Assembly (NCBI GenBank): GCA_965230185.1
Contig: OZ245995.1
Coordinates: forward strand, 2,418,001 to 2,482,000
Direction: 5' to 3'
Length of the DNA stretch: 64,000 nucleotides
From: Motiliproteus sp965230185
Lineage (GTDB): Bacteria > Pseudomonadota > Gammaproteobacteria > Pseudomonadales > Balneatricaceae
The translations under genes were made by a program, and so were the position numbers. The notes under the pieces are model-generated. The model saw nothing but the letters and a program-made list of their open reading frames with translations. It searched no databases and was not told the origin of the DNA. This document shows positions 26,968 to 35,826 of the stretch, piece by piece; the first letter of the stretch is position 1; every line of letters begins with the position of its first letter.

Positions 26968-28622
26968 CCTGGCTGCTGGTCCCTCTGCGAGGTCTTGCTC
27001 AGATCGCCTTTGCTGACCGGGCTTATGCCGGAGTGCTGGTTCTGGCGGCTGTTGCGCTGGTTTTTCCTCCCGCTGCGCCGGCGGCGCTGGCTGGAACGGT
27101 GACAGGGACCCTGGCTGGAGTGTTACTGCCCGGCTGGTCACGGGAGGAATGGCTGATCGGTCTCAGCGGTTATAACTGTGCCATCGTCGGTCTGATCTGG
27201 AGCGGCTCGCTGGCCAGTGGTAACGATATGTGGCCATATCTGGTGCTGACCCTGCTGGTTTGTCTGGCGCTGGAGCGAGTGCTGCCGAAGCTGCTGCGAC
27301 GCTGGGATCTGCCGCAGCTGTCGATGCCGGCGGTGCTGGCTGTTTTTCTGATCGTTCTGATCCTGCTGCTGGCGGATCAGCCCCTGCCACTGCCCTCGGC
27401 CGAACCGCTGTTCGGCACCACTGGCGTGATGCTGGCGATCTGTTGTGTGATCGCCGCCATGGCCAGTCAGTCGCCGGTGGCAACCGTCCAGGCGGTGGCG
27501 CTGGCGCTGGTCACGGCATTCATGTTCTCCCTGATACTGGGCCTGGAGATACTGGCATTGTCCGGGCTGTGGGCGCTGGCTGTCGTGCCGGCGAGCTTTG
27601 GTATCCACGGTGTCTTTATGGCCGGAACGCTCACCGGTGCTGTCGCCGGTCTGGTTGCGGCGTTGCTGGCTACGCTGATCTGGAGTGTCTGGATGCTGAG
27701 CGGGCTGACACTCTGGCTGCCGCCCCTGGTGGCCCCCTTTATTCTGGGGACCTGGCTGGCGCTGCTCCTGCTGCGCTGGGGATTCAGAAAATGGGGACAT
27801 CCGCTGTTGTTACAACCCGTGCTCTGGCGGACGGCTTCCAGACTGGCCCGCGTCAGGAAACGGGGGCGGTCGGTTGTGGTGCTGTTCGGTTCGGTTACGG
27901 ACGGTGCTGTTGCCGATCCGGTTCCTGAGTACGCAACCGGGAACTGGCTCAGTCAGCAGATACCGACAGACTATTCCAGTGAGGATCATTTCAGTCGCTC
28001 CCGACAGTGTCGTCTGCTGATGTGGGGCACCTGTGATCAGTTTCGACGGTTGTGCAGGAATGTGGATCCGGGTGCCAGCCATCACGCACTGGCAAGGATG
28101 GAGCAGCAGGGGTGGCTGAATCGGATCCTGAGTGCCGAGGTGGACTCAAGGCTTCGGAACGCCGGTGTCAGCCGGATTACCGAGCTGTACGGGGGCATTG
28201 ACCGGGTAATCTGCAGTGGCTGCGATGCGCAGCTACCCTGGCCCCCCGGCGCCGTCTGGCGGCACTACGATCTTCGTTGTCAGCAATGTGGTGCTCTGCT
28301 GAGACCTGCGGTCACAGCCCCGGGCCAGGGGATTGATGAAACCACCTGGCGGGAAGTGGAAGCACAGCTGAATAACTGCGGCATTCTGCTCGTTGTCGGA
28401 TGCTGTTCGACCCTGCAGGCCCCACTGGTGGAACAGATACGGCAGTCCGGGGCGGAGGTCATTGGTATTGGTTCCGGAACGTCGAACCGGTCGCTGGCCG
28501 CCGATCTGCAGTTATCGGGACCGACCGATCAGATCCTGCTGAACCTGCTGCTGTGCCTGAAACTGTACGGGCTGTTCAGAAGTTTCCGGTTCAGGGCCCT
28601 GCGAGCCGGATCTGCCGGTTAA
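26955..28622 (+). CDS. Urea transporter fused to a degenerate sirtuin domain
   Basis: The 555-residue protein has two parts. Residues 1-285 are a urea transporter (UT family) with about ten membrane segments, the LSGYNCAIVGL pore-type motif, a second-half SFGIHGVFMAG and the diagnostic LPPLVAPFILGTWL. Residues about 300-545 align by eye with Sir2: VVVLFGS where sirtuins have the GAG motif, ILSAEVD for TQNID, ITELYGG for the ELHG motif, Zn cysteines Cys420, Cys423, Cys442 and Cys445, and LRPAV. The catalytic His is Tyr412, the Asn of TQNID is Glu395, and the GAGxS and PDFR motifs are absent. The Zn site is intact, but deacylation chemistry looks lost. The domain would face the cytoplasm. I know of no described protein with this architecture. 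Confidence 0.75.
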   Translation: MRDLTWLLVPLRGLAQIAFADRAYAGVLVLAAVALVFPPAAPAALAGTVTGTLAGVLLPGWSREEWLIGLSGYNCAIVGLIWSGSLASGNDMWPYLVLTLLVCLALERVLPKLLRRWDLPQLSMPAVLAVFLIVLILLLADQPLPLPSAEPLFGTTGVMLAICCVIAAMASQSPVATVQAVALALVTAFMFSLILGLEILALSGLWALAVVPASFGIHGVFMAGTLTGAVAGLVAALLATLIWSVWMLSGLTLWLPPLVAPFILGTWLALLLLRWGFRKWGHPLLLQPVLWRTASRLARVRKRGRSVVVLFGSVTDGAVADPVPEYATGNWLSQQIPTDYSSEDHFSRSRQCRLLMWGTCDQFRRLCRNVDPGASHHALARMEQQGWLNRILSAEVDSRLRNAGVSRITELYGGIDRVICSGCDAQLPWPPGAVWRHYDLRCQQCGALLRPAVTAPGQGIDETTWREVEAQLNNCGILLVVGCCSTLQAPLVEQIRQSGAEVIGIGSGTSNRSLAADLQLSGPTDQILLNLLLCLKLYGLFRSFRFRALRAGSAG

Positions 28623-28742
28623 GAAGGGGATACTGAGTAACCGGGAGCCGGAGGGCGTCTCGCCGGCCTCGGTTCCCGGTGGAACACCGGAATCAGGATA
28701 CGTCTGTTAACATCGACATCACCTTAGCAAGGAGCCGCGGTA

Positions 28743-29690
28743 ATGGCAGGTCGGGGAAATTCAGCGCTGGTGCTGTTGTTGCTTGCAGGGCTGATGACCT
28801 CTGCCTGGGCTCGGAGTTTTCAACTGCCGGAGTCCTGGCAGCCGGTTTCCATTCGAAACCCCCTGGTCAGGGAGGCCGAAAGCCTCCGGGCCTGGCTGCT
28901 GCAACCTGAAGATGGCAGCCCTTTTCCGGCGGTGGTTCTGCTGCACGGATGTGCCGGACTGATGGCCAGGCATCAGGCCTGGGCAGAAGAACTGGTGGAG
29001 TGGGGGTATGCGGCCCTGATCGTGGACAGCTTCGAAAATCGAGGTGGTCGGCCGATATGCAGAGCCTGGGACGGAGTCTGGGCAAAATATAACCGGCTTC
29101 GGCCTGCCGATGCTGCTGCAGCCCTGGCTTATCTGGCGGCCGAACCGACCATCGACGCCGGGCGGGTGGCGCTGATGGGCTGGTCCTATGGCGCGACCAT
29201 TACGATTAAAACTCTGCGTGAACCGGTTTCCGCCCGTGCGAAACCACCGGCGGATGGCACTCTGCCATACCGACCTCTCCACTACAAAGCCGGCATCGCC
29301 TTCTATCCCAGTTGCTGGCAGTACCTGCGTTACCTGAAGGGGCCCGGTAGCTATTCAGCATCTGCGCCGCTGCTGATCCTGCAGGGGGAGGCCGACAACT
29401 GGACCCTGCCATTGCACTGTCGGCGATTGCAGAATCAGAGTCGGAACAGTCGCTTTCCCGTCAGTCTGCGCCTCTATCCCGATGCCTATCACGGTTTTGA
29501 TGACCGCAGCCTGCTGATCCAACGGTTGTGGGGGGTGAGGCTGGAATCGGAAATGCAGCCCTGGGGCAACGTCATTATCGGTTACAGTAAGAGCGCCCAT
29601 CAGGCCGCCAGGAAAGATGTCAGAGCAATACTGGAACGTTACCTGAGCCCGCAGTCCTCAGAAACGCCATCAGACGGTGGAAGTCCCTGA
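28743..29690 (+). CDS. Secreted dienelactone hydrolase-family protein
   Basis: This alpha/beta hydrolase of 315 residues has a signal peptide (ALVLLLLAGLMTSAWA). The nucleophile elbow is GWSYGA, the acid is in LQGEADNW, and the His is in DAYHGFD, giving a complete Ser-Asp-His triad. The oxyanion region is LLHGCAGL. It follows the urea-transporter/Sir2 gene by 120 bases and may be co-transcribed, but the junction is looser than those within that operon. The substrate is unknown; homologues cleave esters or lactones in the periplasm. Confidence 0.8.
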   Translation: MAGRGNSALVLLLLAGLMTSAWARSFQLPESWQPVSIRNPLVREAESLRAWLLQPEDGSPFPAVVLLHGCAGLMARHQAWAEELVEWGYAALIVDSFENRGGRPICRAWDGVWAKYNRLRPADAAAALAYLAAEPTIDAGRVALMGWSYGATITIKTLREPVSARAKPPADGTLPYRPLHYKAGIAFYPSCWQYLRYLKGPGSYSASAPLLILQGEADNWTLPLHCRRLQNQSRNSRFPVSLRLYPDAYHGFDDRSLLIQRLWGVRLESEMQPWGNVIIGYSKSAHQAARKDVRAILERYLSPQSSETPSDGGSP

Positions 29691-29823
29691 CAGGTCCCGG
29701 TCCGGATCTGCTGTTTCCGGTTCAGATTCGCTGGCGATGGGTTTAGAGTACAGGGATTTCCGAGCCGGTCCGGCACTTATACCTGCCCCCGTCTTCCACC
29801 TGCTTTCTTCGGATCCTCCGACC

Positions 29824-30405
29824 ATGCGTGTAAACCCTCTGACGACACCGATTATGCAGATTCTGCGGCAACACCCGGACGGGATCAGTGAGTATCAGTT
29901 GCTGAAACAACTGGAATTTGAGGGCCTGGCGTTGGAAGCGGAAATCTCTCCGGACCTGCAGCTGTACCGCAAGCACTTTCTGGTAATGAATGCACTCTGG
30001 CAGTTACAGCCGGTATTGCTGGAGGAAGGCTGTTACCTCAGTATTTCAGCACTGAAGATCATTCTGCTGGCGGCTGAAGACCGTTCGGCCGAGACCCTGC
30101 CGGCCAGTGCCGGCGAACAGGCCATTCGGGACTACTATCTGGACTGGAGTCAGTTCGACGACAGCAGTGCTGCCAGCGTCGAAACATTGCTGAACAGCTT
30201 CTGGCAGCGGTACTTTGCCGAAGAGCGGCAACAACAGGCACTGAGTATTCTGGAGCTGACAGAGAATTGCAGCTGGGGGGAGATACGTAGCGCCTGGCGC
30301 CGGCTGGCGGCGGTGCATCATCCCGACCGCGGTGGAGAAGCGGAGCGGTTCCGACAGGTACGCGAAGCCTATGAGCTGCTGGCCTGCTGTCGGCGGCAAC
30401 AGTAG
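29824..30405 (+). CDS. DNAJ_related protein with C-terminal J domain
   Basis: The 193-residue protein has an N-terminal DNAJ_related domain (about 1-125, with MQILRQHPDGISEYQLLKQLE) and a short J domain at the end (about 135-190) with HHPDRGG, the HPD motif that stimulates DnaK ATPase. It lacks zinc-finger and substrate-binding domains, so it is a specialised co-chaperone of the type common in Pseudomonas and Vibrio relatives. The start at 29824 excludes a 49-residue low-complexity leader that would begin inside the previous gene. Confidence 0.85.
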   Translation: MRVNPLTTPIMQILRQHPDGISEYQLLKQLEFEGLALEAEISPDLQLYRKHFLVMNALWQLQPVLLEEGCYLSISALKIILLAAEDRSAETLPASAGEQAIRDYYLDWSQFDDSSAASVETLLNSFWQRYFAEERQQQALSILELTENCSWGEIRSAWRRLAAVHHPDRGGEAERFRQVREAYELLACCRRQQ

Positions 30406-30479
30406 GCGCAGCCTCATCGCCTCAGACGGACCGAGCCGTACAGCTGGAGCAGAACTACAGGAGCTCTGGTGAAGCCGGC

Positions 30480-30513
30480 AAAAAGCGGGCCTGCCGGGTC
30501 GAAGCCGGCAGGC
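30480..30513 (-). terminator. Terminator between convergent genes
   Basis: GCCTGCCGG and CCGGCAGGC form a perfect nine-base stem. On the minus strand the stem is followed by CGCTTTTTG, fitting termination of the EF-hand gene. On the plus strand the following ATTCGTTTATT is weaker but may stop readthrough from the J-domain gene. Confidence 0.7.
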
Positions 30514-30567
30514 ATTCGTTTATTCAGCCATCCGGATCAGCTCGGGTTGCTGAGCGACACCGGAACT

Positions 30568-30792
30568 TCAGCTCTGGCTACTTTCGCCGTACTCCGCTTC
30601 ACTCAGCTTGCCGTCTCTGTCGACATCCACTTCCGGAAATACATCGACCAGCCCCTCCACTTTGCGGGCCTCGTCGAAACTGATAAAGCCATCGGCGTCG
30701 GTATCAACCGCCTTAAACTCAGGGTTGTCTCCGGCCCAGGCAATGGCAGACAGGGTAGTCAGAGCAAGCAGGCACAGTGGTTTAAGATTCAT
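30568..30792 (-). CDS. Small exported EF-hand protein
   Basis: The 74-residue precursor has a signal peptide (CLLALTTLSAIAWA) and two EF-hand calcium loops, DTDADGFISFDE and DVDRDGKLSEAE, each with canonical acidic ligands and the final Glu. The mature protein of about 54 residues is little more than one EF-hand pair and probably binds calcium in the periplasm. It stands alone with a terminator downstream. The start at 30792 is chosen because the signal peptide begins there; an upstream in-frame start adds an Arg-rich leader. Confidence 0.8.
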   Translation of the reverse strand: MNLKPLCLLALTTLSAIAWAGDNPEFKAVDTDADGFISFDEARKVEGLVDVFPEVDVDRDGKLSEAEYGESSQS

Positions 30793-31231
30793 CAGAGTAT
30801 TTCCTTGTAATGTCAGGGTTTGATATCTGTGTCGGTACCACCGGGAAGGGGCCGGCGATAACCGATCCGGATATAGCAGGCACTGTGCCAATGTAAGAAT
30901 TGCTTTTGAAAACAAATAGATAAGCTGTAGGTGCGGGCAACCACGACCATCTGCAGTCTCTGAGGACCGACGTTAGGGAAAGGCGTTTTTTTAACTCGAT
31001 GATTTTAAAGCGTATTATTTGTCTGTATCCGACGACACCCGGTCTGGAAAGCCGGGCGGGAAGCGGGCGGCCGACAGATTATGCCCCCGCAGTTACTGGC
31101 TGACAGCTCCCGGTTCTTTCCCCGGACTGTGGTTATTGGCATAATGCGCGCCTCGGTTTATCCCGTCCTGCAGGCTGGCCACCATCAGTGGTGAGCCTCT
31201 CTCAATCAGCTTTTCTATTCGGAACACGACA
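30793..31231. other. Intergenic region upstream of ybiT
   Basis: The 439 bases between divergent genes hold no convincing ORF. A CATAAT (31139-31144) fits a -10 hexamer for ybiT. Nothing else stands out apart from an AT-rich patch near 30985-31025. Confidence 0.4.
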
Positions 31232-32821
31232 TTGCTTACTACCGCGAACATCACCATGCAGTTTGGTGCCAAACCTCTGTTTGAAGGGGTCTCTGTTAAA
31301 TTTGGCGAGGGTAATCGCTACGGTCTGATCGGTGCCAATGGCTGCGGCAAGTCCACCTTTATGAAGATTCTGGGTGGAGATCTGGAAGCCACCGCCGGTA
31401 ATGTCTCCAAAGACCCCAACGAGCGTATTGGTAAGCTGCGTCAGGATCAGTTCGCCTACGAAGAATACAGCGTCATCGATACGGTGATCATGGGCCATGA
31501 AGAACTCTGGGCGGTGAAGTCTGAACGTGATGCGATCTATGCGAACCCGGAAATGACCGAAGCGGACGGCATCCGTGCCGCGGAGCTGGAAGCGGAATTC
31601 GCCGAGATGGATGGTTATACCGCCGAATCCCGGGCCGGTGAACTGCTGCTGGGGGTGGGGATTGCCCTGGAACAGCATTTCGGCCCGATGAGCGAAGTGG
31701 CGCCGGGCTGGAAACTGCGGGTATTGCTGGCTCAGGTGCTGTTTTCCGAGCCGGATATCATGCTGCTGGATGAGCCCACCAACAACCTGGATATTAATAC
31801 CATCCGCTGGCTGGAAGGGGTGCTGAACGAACGCAACTGCACCATGATCATCATCTCCCACGATCGCCACTTCCTGAACAGCGTCTGTACTCATATGGCC
31901 GATCTGGATTACGGCGAACTGCGCCTGTTCCCCGGCTCCTATGACGAATATATGACCGCCGCGACCCAGGCTCGCGAGCGCCTGCTGGCGGATAACGCCA
32001 AAAAGAAAGCTCAGATTGCCGAGCTGCGCTCTTTTGTCAGCCGCTTTTCCGCCAACGCTTCCAAGTCGAAGCAGGCCACTTCACGAGCCCGGCAGATCGA
32101 CAAGATTCAGCTGGAGGAGGTTAAGCCCTCCAGCCGTCAGAACCCCTTTATCCGTTTTGAGCAGGCGAAAAAGCTGCACCGGCTGGCACTGGAAGTGGAG
32201 GGCCTCGGCAAACGGTATGATGAAGAGCTCTTTTCCGGTCTCGATCTGATGGTGGAAGTGGGCGAGCGGATCGCCGTGATCGGCCCCAACGGCATTGGCA
32301 AGAGCACGTTGCTGAAGTGCCTGGTCAACGATATCGAGCCCAGTGCCGGTACCATGAAGTGGTCGGAGAATGTTGAGTTCGGCTACTACGCTCAGGATCA
32401 TGCCGCCGACTTCGAAGCGGACAAAACCCTGCTGGACTGGATGGGGCAGTGGGGCCAGGAGGGGGATGATGAGCAGGTGATCCGGGGTACCCTCGGTCGC
32501 CTGCTGTTCTCTCAGAAAGAGATCGGCAAATCGGTCAGTGTGATCTCCGGTGGAGAGCAGGGTCGGATGCTGTTCGGCAAGCTGATGCTGCAGCGTCCCA
32601 ATGTGCTGATCATGGATGAACCCACCAACCACCTGGATATGGAATCGATCGAGTCCCTCAACCTGGCGCTGGAAAACTATCCCGGCACACTGATCTTCGT
32701 CAGCCATGACCGTGAGTTTGTTTCCTCGCTGGCCACCCGGATCATCGAACTGACCCCCACGGGTATTGTCGATTTTCACGGCAACTACGAAGATTACCTG
32801 CGCAGTCAGGGCGTCGAATAA
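31232..32821 (+). CDS. ybiT: ABC-F ATPase YbiT
   Basis: This cytoplasmic ribosome-associated ABC-F protein of 529 residues has two ATPase domains: Walker A GANGCGKST and GPNGIGKST, Walker B LLDEPTNNLD and IMDEPTNHLD, and signature VISGGEQGR in the second. The linker carries the LRSFVSRFSANASKS segment that is nearly identical in E. coli YbiT. ABC-F proteins act in the E site of stalled ribosomes; YbiT has no membrane domains. The start codon is TTG at 31232, since homology begins exactly there (MLTTANITMQFG). A large inverted repeat follows. Confidence 0.95.
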   Translation: MLTTANITMQFGAKPLFEGVSVKFGEGNRYGLIGANGCGKSTFMKILGGDLEATAGNVSKDPNERIGKLRQDQFAYEEYSVIDTVIMGHEELWAVKSERDAIYANPEMTEADGIRAAELEAEFAEMDGYTAESRAGELLLGVGIALEQHFGPMSEVAPGWKLRVLLAQVLFSEPDIMLLDEPTNNLDINTIRWLEGVLNERNCTMIIISHDRHFLNSVCTHMADLDYGELRLFPGSYDEYMTAATQARERLLADNAKKKAQIAELRSFVSRFSANASKSKQATSRARQIDKIQLEEVKPSSRQNPFIRFEQAKKLHRLALEVEGLGKRYDEELFSGLDLMVEVGERIAVIGPNGIGKSTLLKCLVNDIEPSAGTMKWSENVEFGYYAQDHAADFEADKTLLDWMGQWGQEGDDEQVIRGTLGRLLFSQKEIGKSVSVISGGEQGRMLFGKLMLQRPNVLIMDEPTNHLDMESIESLNLALENYPGTLIFVSHDREFVSSLATRIIELTPTGIVDFHGNYEDYLRSQGVE

Positions 32822-32835
32822 CCTGCCTTATCGTC

Positions 32836-32869
32836 AGGAACTGTTCCGGGGCCATTCGGAACAGTTCCT
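32836..32869 (+). repeat. Large inverted repeat after ybiT
   Basis: AGGAACTGTTCC and GGAACAGTTCCT form a 12-base perfect stem around a 10-base loop. The T-run is weak, so this is a probable but not classical terminator. Confidence 0.65.
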
Positions 32870-33033
32870 GTTCAAGCCCGGCTCGGCTGTTCGGCTGGCT
32901 GGGCCACTCCGTCGCGAACCCTGATTCGTTCGGCACTTTTCCCGGTTGTATTAACCCCGCTGATCTATCTTTACAGAGTGTCTGTTGAAGACCGCTGTGG
33001 CCCGGCGGTCCGGTTAAAGGAATGGACGGAACC

Positions 33034-33627
33034 ATGATCAGAGTTCAGAACCCCTGTTTCCCCCTGATGCTGCTGGTGTTACTGCTTACCCTGGTTTGCG
33101 GTCGGGGTTATGCCGGGGAGGGGGGCTGGGCGGTCACCGGCTACACGGCCATTCTGACCGAAGATCCGCTGGAGAATGTACTGACTGCCCAGGCCGACTA
33201 TGAGAGCGATTTTCAGCTGTTCTCGCTTTCGCTAAGCAAACAGTTGCTCACCGAGGCTCCGAATTACGATTTCGAATGGGAAGTGCAGCTGGTTAAACAT
33301 ATCAGTGGCCAGGATCACTACGAGCTAAACGGCCTCTATGCCGTGCGCTGGTACCCGCTGCCCTGGGACGGGGTGGTGGAAAGCAACGTCGCCGTGGGGC
33401 TGGGGCTTTCCTACGCCTCGGAAATACCGGAATTCGAAAATGACAACCATGGTAAAGAGGAGCAGCTGCTGGCCTATATCCTGATCGAAGCGGAGTTTCA
33501 GCCCCGCCGCTGGGGAAACTGGAGCTGGGTCATCCGCAGTCATCATCGTTCCGGTGCCTTCGGCCTTTTCGGTGGCGTGCAGGGGGCCTCCAATTCGATC
33601 GGTATCGGCCTCAAATACCGGTTCTGA
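33034..33627 (+). CDS. Outer-membrane beta-barrel protein, possibly PagL-like
   Basis: The 197-residue precursor has a signal peptide (LMLLVLLLTLVCGRGYA). The rest alternates hydrophobic and polar residues in strand-sized stretches and ends in GIGLKYRF, with a terminal Phe as in outer-membrane barrels. A SHHRSGAFG segment near the C-terminus resembles the His-x-Ser arrangement of the lipid A deacylase PagL, and the size is close, but overall similarity is only suggestive. The ATG at 33034 is chosen for its GGACGGA site. Confidence 0.6.
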   Translation: MIRVQNPCFPLMLLVLLLTLVCGRGYAGEGGWAVTGYTAILTEDPLENVLTAQADYESDFQLFSLSLSKQLLTEAPNYDFEWEVQLVKHISGQDHYELNGLYAVRWYPLPWDGVVESNVAVGLGLSYASEIPEFENDNHGKEEQLLAYILIEAEFQPRRWGNWSWVIRSHHRSGAFGLFGGVQGASNSIGIGLKYRF

Positions 33628-33867
33628 GCGCCATGAAAGGGTCCGAAACCGCAGCTTAACAGGACGCTGCCCTCTCTCCGGCTGTCCGATTACGACAGCC
33701 TTTCCCGAGATTCGCCGTTGAGGCTGTCAGCCCGCCGCAGATCTGCTAGAATCCGCGCTCTGGAAATTCAGCCCGCTCGTCCATCATCGGCAAGAGCTGT
33801 GACCGTGAGCTGCTGAGATTTTCCGGTTCAGGAATTGTTGATCCTCACCGACACAGGACAATTTGCA

Positions 33868-34971
33868 ATGAGTCTTGCTGATAAAGTACTGGCAGTTAAC
33901 AACGATCTGCCGATCCGCACCAACAGCCCGGTTCACAGCGGCAAAGTACGCTCCGTTTACTGGCTGACCGAAGCCGACAGCCGTCGCCTGATCGAAGAAA
34001 AAGGCTACGATGTGGCGGCCGACTCGCCGCTGGCGATCATGGTAATCAGCGATCGTATCTCTGCCTTTGATTGCATCTGGCATGGCGAGGGTGGCATGAA
34101 CGGTGTCCCCGGCAAGGGCGCGGCACTGAATGCGATCTCCAATCACTGGTTCCGTCTGTTCCGTGAACAGGGACTGGCCGACAGCCATATTCTCGACATC
34201 CCCCATCCCTTTGTCTGGATCGTCCAGAAGGCGAAGCCGGTGATGATCGAAGCGATCTGCCGTCAGTACATTACCGGTTCCATGTGGCGTTCCTACGCTA
34301 AGGGTGAGCGGGAGTTCTGCGGTATTGAAATCGCCGATGGTCTGCAGAAAGACCAGAAACTGCCGGAACTGCTGATCACGCCGTCCACCAAAGGTATTCT
34401 CAAAGGTATTCCCGGTGTACCGGAAGTGGATGACGTCAACATCACTCGCAGTGACATCGACAACAACTTCGAGGCCTTCAACTTCCGCAGCAAGGATGAC
34501 ATTGATCTCTATGAAAAGCTGCTGCGTGAAGGCTTTGATGTAATCAGCGATGCGCTGGCGAAACTGGATCAGGTGTTTGTCGACACCAAGTTTGAGTTCG
34601 GTTATGTCAACGACCGTGACGGTAACGAGAAACTGATCTATATGGATGAAGTCGGTACTCCAGACTCTTCCCGGATCTGGGACGGCCCCAGCTACCGTGA
34701 AGGCAAGGTGATCGAGAAATCTAAGGAAGCGTTTCGTCAGCTGCTGCTGAACCACTTCCCGGATCCCGATATCCTGCTCAACAAGGATCGGATGGATGAG
34801 CGTCAGGCACTGGCCCGCGACAACGCCCTGCCGGAAGAGGTGTTGATGCAGGTGTCCGAGACGTACTGCGGAGTCGCGGAACAGATTACCGGCGAGAAGC
34901 TGGTACTGTCTGAAAATCCGAAGGCCGAGATTATCGAGATCCTGCGCGATCAGTATGGCCTGATCGACTGA
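33868..34971 (+). CDS. purC: Phosphoribosylaminoimidazole-succinocarboxamide synthase
   Basis: PurC couples CAIR with aspartate using ATP in purine synthesis. At 367 residues this is the long form found in Vibrio and Pseudoalteromonas relatives rather than the ~237-residue E. coli form. Recognisable segments are SGKVRSVYWL, ISDRISAFDCIW, RQYITGSMWRSY and LIYMDEVGTPDSSR. The ATG at 33868 is the first start consistent with homology. A terminator follows directly, so it is a single-gene unit. Confidence 0.95.
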   Translation: MSLADKVLAVNNDLPIRTNSPVHSGKVRSVYWLTEADSRRLIEEKGYDVAADSPLAIMVISDRISAFDCIWHGEGGMNGVPGKGAALNAISNHWFRLFREQGLADSHILDIPHPFVWIVQKAKPVMIEAICRQYITGSMWRSYAKGEREFCGIEIADGLQKDQKLPELLITPSTKGILKGIPGVPEVDDVNITRSDIDNNFEAFNFRSKDDIDLYEKLLREGFDVISDALAKLDQVFVDTKFEFGYVNDRDGNEKLIYMDEVGTPDSSRIWDGPSYREGKVIEKSKEAFRQLLLNHFPDPDILLNKDRMDERQALARDNALPEEVLMQVSETYCGVAEQITGEKLVLSENPKAEIIEILRDQYGLID

Positions 34972-34996
34972 TCAGATCCCGTTGAAGGAAAACAAG

Positions 34997-35023
34997 ACGC
35001 CGGCTTAATGCCGGCGTTTTTTT
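34997..35023 (+). terminator. Rho-independent terminator after purC
   Basis: ACGCCGGC, a TTAAT loop and GCCGGCGT are followed by a T-run. Confidence 0.92.
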
Positions 35024-35050
35024 ATCCTGTACAGGGACCGGAATCGCATT

Positions 35051-35120
35051 CGGCGGCTTTTTTAGTTTCGTCTTTTTCCAGCCGTTTGAGAAAAATAAAG
35101 GTGCCCGGCTAGGCGCAACC
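35051..35120 (+). repeat. Intergenic repeat, copy A (partial)
   Basis: This is a diverged partial copy of the element at 35493-35621 and 35705-35826: it shares a TTTCGTCTTTTT-type run, a GCCGTTTGAGAAAAAT segment and the closing GGCGCAACC. The whole stretch 35024-35907 contains no credible gene; short frames in it are translations of the repeat. Confidence 0.6.
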
Positions 35121-35259
35121 TGAACAATCCAAAGCCGCTTCTGCTGTCTGGCTGGCTTCACAAGCTTCCCTGCGCGTTTCGCTTGTAAAAGGGGGCTGCC
35201 ACAGGCGTAGCCTGAACAGCTTCAGCTGGCCCGCAGGGTTGGTGCCTGCACCAATAACC

Positions 35260-35278
35260 GAGGCCGCTTTGCGGCCTC
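35260..35278 (+). repeat. Short perfect inverted repeat
   Basis: GAGGCCGC, a TTT loop and GCGGCCTC form a stable hairpin with no T-run, lying among the intergenic repeats. Confidence 0.6.
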
Positions 35279-35492
35279 AGACAGTCCTCGCACTAATCCA
35301 TCTACTGGCTGCAATGCTCGGCTGCACATAAGGGAGGTGACGGTCCGTGCCTGTAATCACCGTAGTAATTGTGGGTAAAATTGTCGGAGAAAAGCTACCT
35401 GACTTTGGGCGGGCACCCACTTTCCCTCTGCCACCGCCGAGCCCCGCAGGCTGATGCGGGATGAAGCAAGCGCTTGTTTGAGGCCATTGGCC

Positions 35493-35621
35493 GAGTTCGC
35501 GCAGCGCCCGTTTCAGACGAGGAGAGAGGGCAGCCGAAGGCCGGTGGCATGGGGCGGATTCTTTTTGCTTCGTTTTTCTGAGCCGTGTCAGAAAAATGAA
35601 GGCGCTCGGGTGGGCGCAACC
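35493..35621 (+). repeat. Intergenic repeat, copy B
   Basis: This ~130-base unit begins GAGTTCGCGCA, contains GCTTCGTTTTTC and GTCAGAAAAATGAAGGCGC, and ends GGGTGGGCGCAACC. It matches copy C with scattered differences over its whole length. No terminal inverted repeats or target-site duplication were seen. Confidence 0.7.
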
Positions 35622-35704
35622 GATGTCTGCTACTGATTACTGATATTCAGGAATACGGCCGACTTATTGAGTTTACTGGGATACTTATTTCGCCCCCGTC
35701 GGGC

Positions 35705-35826
35705 GAGTTCGCGCAATGCCTGCTTCAGATGAGGGAAACTGAAGGTCGGTGGCGTGGCGCGATCTCTTTTCGCTTCGTTTTTCCGAGTCGTTTCAGAAAA
35801 ATGAAGGCGCCCGGGTGGGCGCAATC
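35705..35826 (+). repeat. Intergenic repeat, copy C
   Basis: This is the second full copy, same orientation as copy B and about 84 bases after it. It begins GAGTTCGCGCA and ends GGGTGGGCGCAATC. The minus-strand frame through each copy translates to similar Lys/Arg-rich peptides, but these have no start signals and are not called as genes. Confidence 0.7.

Noticed and set aside
35395..35824. Short minus-strand frames giving similar Lys/Arg-rich peptides
   Set aside because: They are translations of the intergenic repeat copies without start signals.
35051..35826. CRISPR array or insertion sequence
   Set aside because: Repeats are too long, too few and irregularly spaced for CRISPR, and there is no transposase or terminal inverted repeat.
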